A DNA stretch of 64,000 nt from DASVBE01 sp963770375 (GTDB lineage: Bacteria; Actinomycetota; Actinomycetes; Streptosporangiales; Streptosporangiaceae). The stretch spans positions 186,001 through 250,000 of the forward strand of contig CAVYPM010000010.1 of assembly GCA_963770375.1 (NCBI GenBank). The letters run 5' to 3'. Position 1 is the first letter of the stretch. Every line of letters begins with the position of its first letter. Of the stretch, positions 52,959 through 62,309 are shown piece by piece. A model generated the notes under the pieces. That model had not been told where the DNA came from. It was given only the letters and a program-made list of their open reading frames with translations, and did not search any database. A program made the translations under genes and the position numbers.

Positions 52959-54946
52959 TCACGCTCCCTGCGGTGTACTCGCGGCCGGAGCCGCGCTGTC
53001 CAGCGCGGCCTCGTCCGCCTGGGCCAGCCAGGTCTCGTCCGAGCTCGGGATGGAGTCGACCAGCTTGCGGGTGTACGGGTGCTGCGGGTTGTCGAGGACG
53101 TCGCCGGTGGCGCCCTGCTCCACGACCTCTCCCTGGCACAGGACGTAGACCCGCTCGGCGACCTGCCGCACGACGGCCAGGTCGTGGGTGATGAACAGGT
53201 AGCTGACGCCAAGCTCGCGGCGCACCTCGGCGAGCAGGTTGAGGATCTGTGCCTGCACCGAGACGTCCAGCGCCGACACCGGCTCGTCGCACACGATCAG
53301 CCGCGGCCGGACCGCGAGCGCCCTGGCCACCGCGACCCGCTGCCGCTCACCGCCGGACAGCGCGACCGGCTTGCGCTCGGCGTAACGGGCAGGCAGCCCC
53401 ACCCGCTCCAGCAGTTCACCGACGGCCTTGCGCACGTCCCGGATCTGCCCGTCGGCCGCGGAGAGGGCTTCGCCGAGCGTCGAGCCGACGGTGCGGACCG
53501 GGTTGAGCGTCGAGTACGGGTCCTGGAAGACCATCTGCACGGTCCGCCGCAGACGGCGCCGGTCGGCGGTACTGAGCCTGGCCAGTCTGGCTGGTGTCGA
53601 TGCCGTTGACCACGATGGTGCCGGCCGTCGGCGTCTCGAGCCCGACCAGGCACCGGCCGAGCGTCGATCTTGCCCGAGCCGGACTCCCCGACCAGGCCGA
53701 CCGCCTCGTCGGCGCCGATCTCGAGCGACACCCCTTTCAGCGCGGTCACCCGCCGGCCGACTGACCGGACCCGCCGAACACCTTCTCCACGTCGCGGGTC
53801 ACGACGACGGCGCTGTCCTGGCCGGCTTCCTGCGGCGAGCGCGACCTCCTGCTCGTGGTCGAGCCGGGCCGCCAGCGTGTCGCTCCTGGCCTCCTGCATC
53901 AGCGGCTCGATCCCGGCCACCCGGACGCAGGCCGACCAGCGGGCCGGGGCGACCTCGACAAGCGGCGGCGTGCCCGCCGTGCAGATCTCGGCCCGCCACT
54001 CGCACCGGGGCGCGAACGCGCACGACGTGGCGACGTCGTCGGGCGAGGGCACCGAGCCGGGGATCGCGGCCATGCGCGACAGCCGCCGGTCCACCGGCGG
54101 GTCGGAGAGCAGCAGGCCCAGCGTGTACGGGTGCAGCGGCTCGGCTTCCATCGCCTCGGCGGCCGCGACCTCGAGCACCGACCCGGCGTAGAGCACGAGA
54201 ACCCGGTCGCACAGCGCGAACGCGACCCGCAGGTCGTGCGTGATCAGGATGAGGCCCATGCCCCTGGTCTGCTGCACCTCCCGCAGCCGGGCCAGGATCT
54301 CGCGCTGGGTCGTTACGTCGAGGGCGGTGGACGGCTCGTCGGCGATCAGCACCTGCGGGTCCCTGGCGATCGCGGCGGCGATGCCCACCCGCTGCCGCAT
54401 GCCGCCCGACAGCTCGAACGGGTAAGCGTCGGCGACCGCGGCATCGGTGATGCCGACCTCAGCCAGCCGCCGGACCGCCTCCTGGCGGGCCCGCGCCCGC
54501 TTGAGCGGCCGGCCGCGCTCGTCCCGGATCAGCTCGACGACCTGCGCACCGCATCGCATCAGCGGGTTCAGCATGGTGAACGGGTCCTGGAAGATCATCG
54601 CGAGCTCCGACCCGCGGATCTGGCGCAGCTGCCGCTCGGGCAGCTTCAGGATGTCCCGCCCGCGGTATTCCACCTCGCCCTCGGCGTGCACGCCGGCCGG
54701 CAGCAGCCCGATCAGGGCCCTGGCGGTCAGGGACTTGCCGCTGCCGGATTCGCCGACGATGCCGAGCGTCTCGCCGGGCGCGAGGCTGAAGTCAGAGCCG
54801 GTGGTGATGACCCGGTCGACGCCCTGCAGCCGGCTGGAGATCCGCAGGCCGCGGACCGTCAGCAGCGGCGCGCCGCCATGCGCGGCGGCCGGCCGGGCCG
54901 GGCTGGGATCGTCATCGGGCGCGCCCCCTGTCGGAGAGCCGCTCAT
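52959..54946 (-). pseudogene. Tandem peptide-type ABC ATPase (DppD-DppF fusion), at least four frameshifts
   Basis: First ATPase (from MSGSPTGGAPDDDP) is intact: Walker A GIVGESGSGKSLTARALIGL, signature ELSGGMRQRVGIAAAIA, Walker B LIADEPSTALDV, and the oligopeptide C-terminal SCAFAPRCEW. The second needs shifts near 53815, 53763, 53668 and 53577 to read DSAVVVTRDVEKVFGG, then LVGESGSGKSTLGRCLVGLE, MVFQDPYSTLNPVRT and ALSGGERQRVAVARALAVRP. At 53668 one extra A interrupts G-K-S-T. No stop or start separates the two ATPases, so a single fused protein is likely. Energises the DppB/DppC-like permeases. Confidence 0.82.
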
Positions 54947-55784
54947 AGCTCCAGTCGCCGATGAGGTTCATGCTGACCGCGGTCAGCACCAGCGCGATAG
55001 CCGGGGCGAGGCAGGCCATCGCGTTGTTCTGGATCAGCGAGAGGTTCTGGGCGAGCATGCCGCCCCAGTCCGGGGTGTTCAGCGGCACGCCGAGGCCGAG
55101 GAACGACAGAGCCGACAAGGCCACCAGGCTGAACGCGAAGTTGAGGAACGTGTTGGCTACGACCAGCGGCAGCACGTTGGGCCAGATATGCCGCAGCATC
55201 ACCCGCGAGGGAGCGATGCCGAGCGTCATGGCTGCCTCGACGTACGGCATGTTGCGCTGCTGGAGCACGGCACCGCGCACGATCCTGGCGTCGATGGGGA
55301 AGGTCAGCACGACGAGGACGACGACGGCCACGTAGTAGCCGCCGCCGATGACGCCGACGACGACGATGGCGATCAGCAGGCCGGGCAGCGCCCAGACCAG
55401 GTCGGCCAGCCGCATGATGAAGTAGTCGACCCGTCCGCCGAAGTAGCCGGCGATCAGGCCGAGCGCGTTCCCGATGATGAGCGCGCCGATGGCGATCAGG
55501 GCCGGGCCGATCACGGCCGCGCGGGCACCGACGATGATCCGGGACAGGATGTCGCGGCCGAAGTCGTCGGTGCCGAGCAGGTGATGGGCCGACGGCGCCT
55601 GCGTGGCCACGATCAGGTTCTGCGCGTTGGCCCCGAACGGCGCCAGCAGCGACCCGAACAGCGCGCACGCGACGACCAGCACGACGATCAGGAACGACAG
55701 CAGGATGAGCAGCGAGGGCCGGCGGCGGCCGCGCTTGCGCGGGGAGACAAGGACGCCCGTGTCCGGGGCGGTGATGACGGTCAT
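54912..55784 (-). CDS. Peptide-type ABC transporter permease (DppC-like)
   Basis: 290 residues with an N-terminal helix and five more. The conserved LLGTDDFGRDILSRIIVGAR near residue 75 and the EAA loop YVEAAMTLGIAPSRVMLRHI are diagnostic. Its ATG overlaps the stop of the DppB-like gene (ATGA), and its end overlaps the start of the ATPase gene by 35 bases. Imports peptides or, in related clusters, other amines. Confidence 0.9.
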   Translation of the reverse strand: MTVITAPDTGVLVSPRKRGRRRPSLLILLSFLIVVLVVACALFGSLLAPFGANAQNLIVATQAPSAHHLLGTDDFGRDILSRIIVGARAAVIGPALIAIGALIIGNALGLIAGYFGGRVDYFIMRLADLVWALPGLLIAIVVVGVIGGGYYVAVVVLVVLTFPIDARIVRGAVLQQRNMPYVEAAMTLGIAPSRVMLRHIWPNVLPLVVANTFLNFAFSLVALSALSFLGLGVPLNTPDWGGMLAQNLSLIQNNAMACLAPAIALVLTAVSMNLIGDWSYERLSDRGRAR

Positions 55785-56747
55785 CGGACGCCCCGTCCGG
55801 CCGTGATCCGCGGATCGATGAACAGGTAGCAGAGGTCAATCAGGAAGTTGGCGCCGATCAGGATCGCGGCGGCCAGCAGCGTGAAGCCCTGCACGACGGG
55901 AACGTCCTTGGACTCCACCGACGTGATCAGCAGCGAGCCGATGCCCGGCAGCGCGAAGACCTGCTCCACCAGCACCGCCCCGGTGAGCACGACCCCGAGG
56001 ATGAGGCCGCCTGCGGTAATGATTGGCCCGAGCGAGTTGCGCAGCGCGTACCGGGTGATGATCCGCAGCGGCCCGACACCGCGTGCCTGCGCGAACGCGA
56101 TGTAGTCCTGCTCCAGCACGGTGATCATCGCGGCCCTGGTCAGCTTCACGATGAGGGCCATGACGCCGAACGCGAGCGCGAACAGCCGGCAGGGTCAGGT
56201 GCCACAGCCGGTCGGGAAAGTCGGTGCCGGGGCCGTAGACCGGGAACCAGCCGACGTCGATGGCCAGCAGGTACAGCAGGAAGATCCCGCTGACGAAGGC
56301 CGGCACGCTGACCCCGAGCAGGCTGATCCCGACGATGGCCCGGTCGGCCGCCGTCCGGTTGCGCATCGCCGACGCGATCCCGGCCGGGATCCCGATGAGG
56401 ACGGCGAGCAGGAAGGCGAAGACACCGAGGAAGATGGTCACGCCGATCCGGCTGCTGATGAGCGACGTCACCGTCTGTCCGCTCTGGATCGAGACGCCGA
56501 GGTTCAGGTGGACGGCGCCCTTGAGCCAGAGCAGGTACTGGACGAAGAACGAGTCGTTCAGGTGGTACTTCGCCTCCAGGGCGGCGATGGCGGCCGGGCT
56601 GGACGGATGGGTGCCGAGGAGGACCTGGATCGGGTTCCCCGGGGCGAGGTAGAGCAGGCCGAAGATGAGGAACGAGATCAGCAGGAGCAGGACCACGAGG
56701 GCCAGGAGACGGCGGGTCAGGAAGAACGTAATCTGCCGTGCGCGCAT
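55781..56747 (-). pseudogene. Peptide-type ABC transporter permease (DppB-like), frameshifted
   Basis: From MRARQITFFLTRRLLALVVL behind GGAGG; typical DppB N-terminal helix and FGLLYLAPGNPIQVLLGTHP. Near 56185 the frame shifts and continues as LAFGVMALIVKLTRAAMITV with the EAA loop DYIAFAQARGVGPLRIITRY. Joined length is about 322 residues, normal for the family. First gene of the minus-strand operon. No substrate-binding protein gene is found before or after it. Confidence 0.87.
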
Positions 56748-56935
56748 GCCGCCTCCGGACGTGGAATCAGCCGGAATTGATGCCAACTATCGCGTGTGGC
56801 CGAAGTTAGCACCGGCCCTCCGGCCAGGGCTTTAGGCAGCTGACGGAAGATGGCCAGGGGTCTTGCTCCGGCCGTTGAAAGACCGATTCGCGCTGGATCC
56901 TTAGCATCGGTGTGGCAGCGGCTAAAGGAGAGCAC

Positions 56936-58252
56936 GTGACGCAGCAGGCCAGCCAGCAGCCAATGTCCGCCGACGCCCTGGTCATCGGCGCCGGGGTGGT
57001 GGGCAGCAGCATCGCGCTGCAGCTGGCCAGGGCCGGGCTCGCCGTCACCGTGCTGGACCGCAACCGGGCCGTGGGGGCCGGGTCGACCAGCGCCTCGTCC
57101 GCGGTGGTCCGGTTCCACTACTCCACCAGGGCGGGCGTGATCACATCCTGGGAGTCGAAGTTCGGCTGGGAGCGCTGGGGTGACTTCCTTGGCCACGAGG
57201 ATCCGGCCGGCCTCGCCCGCTACATCACCACCGGCGGCCTGGTCGTCGACTCGCCGGGCTTCGCCCTTGACCGGGTGACCGCGCTGTTCACCGACGTCGG
57301 CATCCCGTACGAGGTGCTCTCGGCGGCGCAGCTGCGGCAGCGGTTCCCGGCCCTGGACACCGGCCGGTACTACCCGCCGCGAGCGCTGGACGACGAGCGC
57401 TTCTGGGACGGCGCCCGCGGGGAGGTGCGCGCGCTGTGGACGCCCGACGGCGGCTACGTGCACGACCCGCAGCTGGCCACGCAGAACCTGATGCACGCCG
57501 CCCGGGCCGAGGGCGCACGGCTCGTGCTCGGCGCCGAGATCGTAGCGATCGAGACCAGCGGCGGCCGGGTTACCGGCGTACGCACCGCCGACGGCTCGAT
57601 CATCACGGCCCCGGTCGTCGTCAACGCGGCCGGCCCGCACTCCGGCCACGTCAACGACCTGGCCGGGGTGCGCGGGGAGTTCGCGATCTCGACCCGGCCG
57701 CTGCGCCAGGAGGTGCACCACGTCGCGCCGCCGGCCGGGCCGGTTCCCGGTCTCCCGCACGTCGGCGACGCCGACCTCGGCACCTACTTCCGCCCGGAGC
57801 CCGGCGGCGGGCTGCTCGTCGGCGGCCAGGAGCCGGACTGCGACCCGCTGCAGTGGCTGGACGACCCGGACGACTATCACCCGCATCCGACCACCGCCGT
57901 GTACGAGGCGCAGGTGACCCGGCTGGCCCGCCGCCTACCCGACCTGCCGGTCGCGACGCGCCCCTCCGGCATCGCCGGCGTCTATGACGTCACCGACGAC
58001 TGGATACCGGTTTACGACTGCACGTCGCTGGGCGGGTACTACGTCGCGATCGGGACCAGCGGAAACCAGTTCAAGAACGCTCCGGTCATCGGGCAGCTCA
58101 TGACGGCGCTGATCACCGAGTGCGAAGCCGGCCGCGACCACGACGCCGACCCGGTGATCTGGCGTGCCCCGCACACTGGACTCGACGTCGACCTGAGCCA
58201 CTACTCCCGGCTGCGCGCGCCGCACTCGAGCAGCGGCAGCGTCATGGGCTAG
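56936..58252 (+). CDS. FAD-dependent amine oxidoreductase (sarcosine oxidase/DadA-like)
   Basis: 438 residues from a GTG with AAAGGAG upstream. FAD site DALVIGAGVVGSSIALQLAR, then GAGSTSASSAVVRFHYSTR; DAO-family ending GIAGVYDVTDDWIPVYDCTS and YVAIGTSGNQFKNAPVIGQL. Similar to sarcosine-oxidase beta-type and other secondary-amine-oxidising enzymes. It is divergent from the ABC operon, as would suit uptake and oxidation of the same amine. Confidence 0.85.
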   Translation: MTQQASQQPMSADALVIGAGVVGSSIALQLARAGLAVTVLDRNRAVGAGSTSASSAVVRFHYSTRAGVITSWESKFGWERWGDFLGHEDPAGLARYITTGGLVVDSPGFALDRVTALFTDVGIPYEVLSAAQLRQRFPALDTGRYYPPRALDDERFWDGARGEVRALWTPDGGYVHDPQLATQNLMHAARAEGARLVLGAEIVAIETSGGRVTGVRTADGSIITAPVVVNAAGPHSGHVNDLAGVRGEFAISTRPLRQEVHHVAPPAGPVPGLPHVGDADLGTYFRPEPGGGLLVGGQEPDCDPLQWLDDPDDYHPHPTTAVYEAQVTRLARRLPDLPVATRPSGIAGVYDVTDDWIPVYDCTSLGGYYVAIGTSGNQFKNAPVIGQLMTALITECEAGRDHDADPVIWRAPHTGLDVDLSHYSRLRAPHSSSGSVMG

Positions 58253-58259
58253 CCGACCG

Positions 58260-58990
58260 TCACCGCGGACGGCCCGCATAGCGGGGGAACCGGAACGGCC
58301 GGAGCACCGCCGGCGCCGTTCCGGTGCTGACGAACTCGGCCATGTGCGCGCCCGTCACGGCGGCCAGCGTGATCCCGAGGGTGGAGTGGCCGGTCGCGAC
58401 GAAGGCGTTGGCGGTGCCCGGCACCCGGTCAAGCACCGGCAGCCCGTCCGGGAGGAGCGGCCGCATCCCGGTCCATTCCTCGGCGACGTCGGTCCAGTCG
58501 AGCGCGGGGAAGTAGGCGCGGGCGGCGCGGGTGAGCGACGTGATGCGGCGCCGGTCGAGCCGGCTGTTGAGGCCGGAGAACTCGATCGTCCCGGCCAGCC
58601 GCAGCCGCCCGGCCAGCGGGGTCGCGCCGACCCGCGCCTCGACCAGGTACATCGGCGCCTCCGGCAGCTCCGGGCAGGCGACGGAGAGGCTGTAGCCCTT
58701 GCCCGCGGTCATCGGGAGCCGGGCGCCGAGCAGGCGGGTGACCGGCACCGAGAGCGCGCCCGCGGCGATGACGACGCTGTCGGCGGTGATCTCCTCGCCC
58801 CACTGCCGCGGCTCGCAGGGGCCGGCCGGCCCGTGCTGGCCCGCACTGCGCTGGCCCACGATGGCGGCGGTAACCCGGCCGTCGCGGACGGCGAAGCCCC
58901 GCACCGGGGTGCCCGGCCCGGATCGTGCCGCCGCGGCTGGTGATCAGCGAGGCCAGCGCCGGCAGATCCGGGTGGCGGCCGCCGCGGCAA
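58260..58990 (-). pseudogene. DadA-like FAD oxidoreductase, 5'-truncated remnant
   Basis: Only the C-terminal half of a DAO/DadA protein remains: SVVIAAGALSVPVTRLLGAR, LPMTAGKGYSLSVACPELPE, then GMRPLLPDGLPVLDRVPGTA and FVATGHSTLGITLAAVTGAH. Upstream, frame-shifted coding is traceable (HPDLPALASLITSRGGTIRA) to about 58990, after which homology ends. The FAD-binding N-terminus is missing, so this is a true partial gene. It converges on the intact flavoprotein gene, 7 bases away. Confidence 0.75.
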
Positions 58991-59081
58991 GGGCGTCCGA
59001 GCGGGCCCGGAGATTAGAAGTGAGGTGCTATTAACTTGTCCGGTCGCTCGACGGGTGGGGCTGCGGCACATCGTCGCTGGC

Positions 59082-61547
59082 CTACATTTGGATGCGCTCG
59101 TTCCGCGGGTCATATATCGGGCGCAGGGACACGGTGGCCGGGTAGACCGCGTCCCCGATCTGTACCGTCCACTCGCCGGCGTCCAGGTAGGCCTGGTTGA
59201 TGGGCTCGTCCGCATCGATCATCGCCAGTCCGACCGCGCCGCCTAGGGTGAACCCGTAGGACGCGGAGCGGATGTAGCCGGCGGGCCTGCCGTCGCGGCG
59301 GACGACCTCGGCGTGGAACATGAGCGGCTCGGGATCGGTCACCAGCACCTGCACCAGCCGCCGGGTCAGCGGCCCGCGCGCCTTCTGGGCGAGTACCGCG
59401 TCGCGGCCGATGAAGCCGCCCGGCTTGTTGAGCGCGACTGCGAAGCCGAGGCCGGCCTCGAGCACGGTGTCGGTGTTGTCGATGTCGTGGCCGTAGTCGC
59501 GGTAGCCCTTCTCCATCCGCAGGCTGCCGAGGGCCTTGAGGCCGGCGTGGCGCAGCCCCACCGCCCGCCCGGCCGCCACCAGCCGGTCGTACACGTGCAC
59601 CGCCTGCTCCGCCGGGATGTACAGCTCGTACCCCAGCTCGCCTAGGTAGGTGATCCGGATGCAGAGCACCCGGGCGAACCCGATGTCGATCTCCGCGGCC
59701 GCGCGGAACGGGAACGCCGCGTTGGACACGTCCGCGGAGGTCACCGCGGCAAGCAGCTCCCGCGACCGAGGGCCCTGGATGTTGATTTGCGCGTAGCCCG
59801 ACGTCACGTCCGTGACGAAGGCGTGGGCGTCGCCGATGTGGCGGCGCAGCCAGGTTTCCGCGTGCCGGTGGGCGGTGTCGGAGGCGACGACCCAGAACCG
59901 GTCGTCGGCCAGCTTGGTCACCGTGAGGTCGGCCTCCAGCGTGCCGACGGGGTTGAGCCACTGGGTGTAGGTGATCCGGCCGGGCTGGCCGTCGACCCGG
60001 TTGGCGGAGACCCGCTCCAGCACCCGCCCGGCGTCGCGGCCCTGCACATGGAACTTGGCCATGAAGGCCATGTCCATCAAGATCACGCCGGTGCGCGCGG
60101 CGTGGTGCTCGGCCTCCCAGTAGCCGAACCAGTCCGGCCGCCCCCAGGACAGCGGGCCTGCCTCCGGTTCGGCGCCCCCGGGGGCGTACCAGTCGGCGCC
60201 TTCCCAGCCGCTGACGTCTCTGAAGTACGCCCGCTGCGCCACCAGCCGCTCGTGGACCGGTGACACCTTCGCGCCGCGGGCCGTCCGCACCGGCCGGCCC
60301 GGGTAGTGGGTCTGGTACACCAGGCCCAGCGACTCGACCGTGCGGGTCGCCCGGTACTCAGGGTTAGCCTGGTAGCGGTGCAGCCGGTCGATGTTGATGC
60401 CGGTCACATCGATGTCAGGACGGCCGTCGGCGATCCACTGCGCGACCACCCGGCCGACCCCGCCGCCGGTCAGGATGCCGATCGAGTTCAGCCCGGCGGC
60501 GACGAAGTAGTTCTTCAGCTCTGGCGCCTCACCGACGATCGGCTGCAGGTCGGGGGTGAAGCTTTCCGGGCCGCAGAACAGCTTCTTGATTCCGGTCTGC
60601 TCGACCACCGGCACCCGGGAGATGGCGCGCTCCAGGTACGGCGCCATCCGGTCCCAGTCGGGGATGATCTCACCGAACGAGAAGCCCGCCGGGACCCCGG
60701 CTACCTGCCACGGCGCGCAGACCGGCTCGAACAGGCCAAGCATCAGTCCGCCGCCCTCCTCCCGGTAATAGCCGTAGTTGGCGGGGTCCTCCAGCACCGG
60801 CCAGCTGCCGTCCACCCCCTCGATCGGCTCGGTCAGCAGGTAGTAGTGCTCGGCGGCCTGCAGCGGGATGGTCACCCCGGCCAGCTCGCCGAGTTCCCGC
60901 GCCCACATGCCGGCGCAGTTGACAACGTACTCGGCCTCGACGTCGCCGCGCGGGGTCCGGACTCCGGTGACAGCACCGCTGTGGCAGAGGAAGCCAGTGA
61001 CAGCGACGCCCTCGATGATCCGGGCGCCCTTCATCCGGGCGCCCCTGGCCAACGACATGGTCACGTCGACCGGGTTGACCCTGCCGTCGGCCGGGATGTA
61101 GAAGGCGGCCAGCACGTCGTCGACCCGGGCCAGCGGGAACAGGGCGGCGACCTCGCCCGGCGAGATCTCGTGCACCTCCACGCCGCACAGCCGGTTGAAC
61201 GCCGCAACCCGCCGGTACTCCTCCAGCCGACCCCGCTCGATGGCGAGTTCGATCAGCCCGCACTGCTTCAGGCCGGTCGCGAGGCCAGTCTCCGCTTCCA
61301 GCCGGGAGTACAGGTCCCAGGTGTACTTCCGCAGCTCGGTCGACGTCTGCGAGGTCGAGCCGAAGGTGGCCATCAGCCCGGCCGCGTGCCAGGTGGTGCC
61401 CGAGGTCAGCCGGTCGCGCTCCAGCAGCAGCACCTCGCCGAACCCCAGGTGCGCGAGGTGGTAGGCGACCGAGGTGCCGATGATGCCACCCCCGATGACA
61501 ACGACACGGGCACGGTCAGGAAGGGCAACGGCGGCAGGCGTGGTCAT
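59082..61547 (-). CDS. Second dimethylglycine/sarcosine dehydrogenase-like flavoprotein with GcvT domain
   Basis: 821 residues from ATG 61547 (MTTPAAVALPDRARVVVIGG). Same architecture as the gene at 47228: DAO domain with GTTWHAAGLMATFGS, FAO_M linker, C-terminal GcvT domain (ITYLGELGYELYIPAEQAVH, GSLRMEKGYRDYGHDIDN). It is a paralogue rather than a duplicate, since most aligned segments differ. It may handle a different N-methyl amine, or the next demethylation step. It stands alone, read towards the DadA remnant. Confidence 0.88.
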   Translation of the reverse strand: MTTPAAVALPDRARVVVIGGGIIGTSVAYHLAHLGFGEVLLLERDRLTSGTTWHAAGLMATFGSTSQTSTELRKYTWDLYSRLEAETGLATGLKQCGLIELAIERGRLEEYRRVAAFNRLCGVEVHEISPGEVAALFPLARVDDVLAAFYIPADGRVNPVDVTMSLARGARMKGARIIEGVAVTGFLCHSGAVTGVRTPRGDVEAEYVVNCAGMWARELGELAGVTIPLQAAEHYYLLTEPIEGVDGSWPVLEDPANYGYYREEGGGLMLGLFEPVCAPWQVAGVPAGFSFGEIIPDWDRMAPYLERAISRVPVVEQTGIKKLFCGPESFTPDLQPIVGEAPELKNYFVAAGLNSIGILTGGGVGRVVAQWIADGRPDIDVTGINIDRLHRYQANPEYRATRTVESLGLVYQTHYPGRPVRTARGAKVSPVHERLVAQRAYFRDVSGWEGADWYAPGGAEPEAGPLSWGRPDWFGYWEAEHHAARTGVILMDMAFMAKFHVQGRDAGRVLERVSANRVDGQPGRITYTQWLNPVGTLEADLTVTKLADDRFWVVASDTAHRHAETWLRRHIGDAHAFVTDVTSGYAQINIQGPRSRELLAAVTSADVSNAAFPFRAAAEIDIGFARVLCIRITYLGELGYELYIPAEQAVHVYDRLVAAGRAVGLRHAGLKALGSLRMEKGYRDYGHDIDNTDTVLEAGLGFAVALNKPGGFIGRDAVLAQKARGPLTRRLVQVLVTDPEPLMFHAEVVRRDGRPAGYIRSASYGFTLGGAVGLAMIDADEPINQAYLDAGEWTVQIGDAVYPATVSLRPIYDPRNERIQM

Positions 61548-61764
61548 CCGGGCAGGTCTCCACAAGACTCGCGGTTACCATCGAGATCCGCGACCGCCTC
61601 TGGCAGACAGTCCACGTCCGAAGGGTCGTTGTAGCGCACCAACCGACCCGGACCGCGCTTCCTGAGTCGCGGATTCCGGGCGATTCTGTCAGCTCCCACG
61701 CGTAATTGTGGCCGTTCCAGGCATGAATTCTGCGTGCGGCAAGGTACTCGGCGACTTCGCGCGG

Positions 61765-61896
61765 AGCGTTCTCCATCACCACCGTGCGGTCGCCGACCCG
61801 GATCACGCCATCTTCGGCAATGAGCACGGCGCCGAACAGGATCCGGGCATCCGCCCCGATGCGGACCGCAGCACGCACCACCGCGGTGGCCGCCAC
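61765..61896 (-). pseudogene. Gamma-carbonic-anhydrase-like N-terminal fragment
   Basis: MAATAVVRAAVRIGADARIL followed by FGAVLIAEDGVIRVGDRTVV resembles the start of a left-handed beta-helix protein of the gamma-carbonic-anhydrase/acyltransferase type. The helix repeats stop after about 45 residues and unrelated sequence follows. The fragment abuts an integrase remnant on the other strand, so this is a rearrangement joint. Confidence 0.45.
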
Positions 61897-62090
61897 GCAG
61901 GCGCTGGGGTCACCCTACGGCACGCGTTCATCACCGCTGCCCTGGACGCCGGGGTCCCGCTCCGGGACGTGCAGGAGCGGCTTCGCACGCTGATCCGCGC
62001 ACCACGATGCGCTATGACCGGGCCCGCACCTCGCTCGACCGGCATGCCCCCTACATCGTCGCCGCCTACGTCGCCGGAGTTCCCCGGTAA
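61894..62090 (+). mobile_element. Tyrosine recombinase (integrase) C-terminal remnant
   Basis: Reads GVTLRHAFITAALDAGVPLR, then DVQE; a one-base shift near 61990 gives ADPRTTMRYDRARTSLDRHA and the stop at 62090. R-H of the catalytic box and the Tyr of M-R-Y-D-R match the C-terminal catalytic region of phage/integron-type tyrosine recombinases. All N-terminal domains are missing, so it is inactive. It marks the right edge of the amine-catabolic block. Confidence 0.68.
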
Positions 62091-62309
62091 GCGCAGCCAG
62101 TGAACCATTGGCCTGGCCGCCTCGCGGCCAGGCCGATGACCGCGCGGCGCCGCCAGGACTGTCCGCCGTCACAGCTCGCGAACCGCCGATATGGATGGGG
62201 ATGACGTCAGAGCGTCCATGACGACAGTCGCCCAGATCAGGCTGTTCTGTTGTTTCGTCGCGATAACCGGTGAGCTCGCCCACACCTCAGGCCCGCCGGA
62301 CAAGACAGC

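Noticed and set aside
1739..56747. Programmed ribosomal frameshifting as an explanation for the split genes
   Set aside because: Shifts occur in many unrelated housekeeping-type enzymes, at differing sites, without slippery heptamers or downstream pseudoknots; some need a lost base and others an added base.
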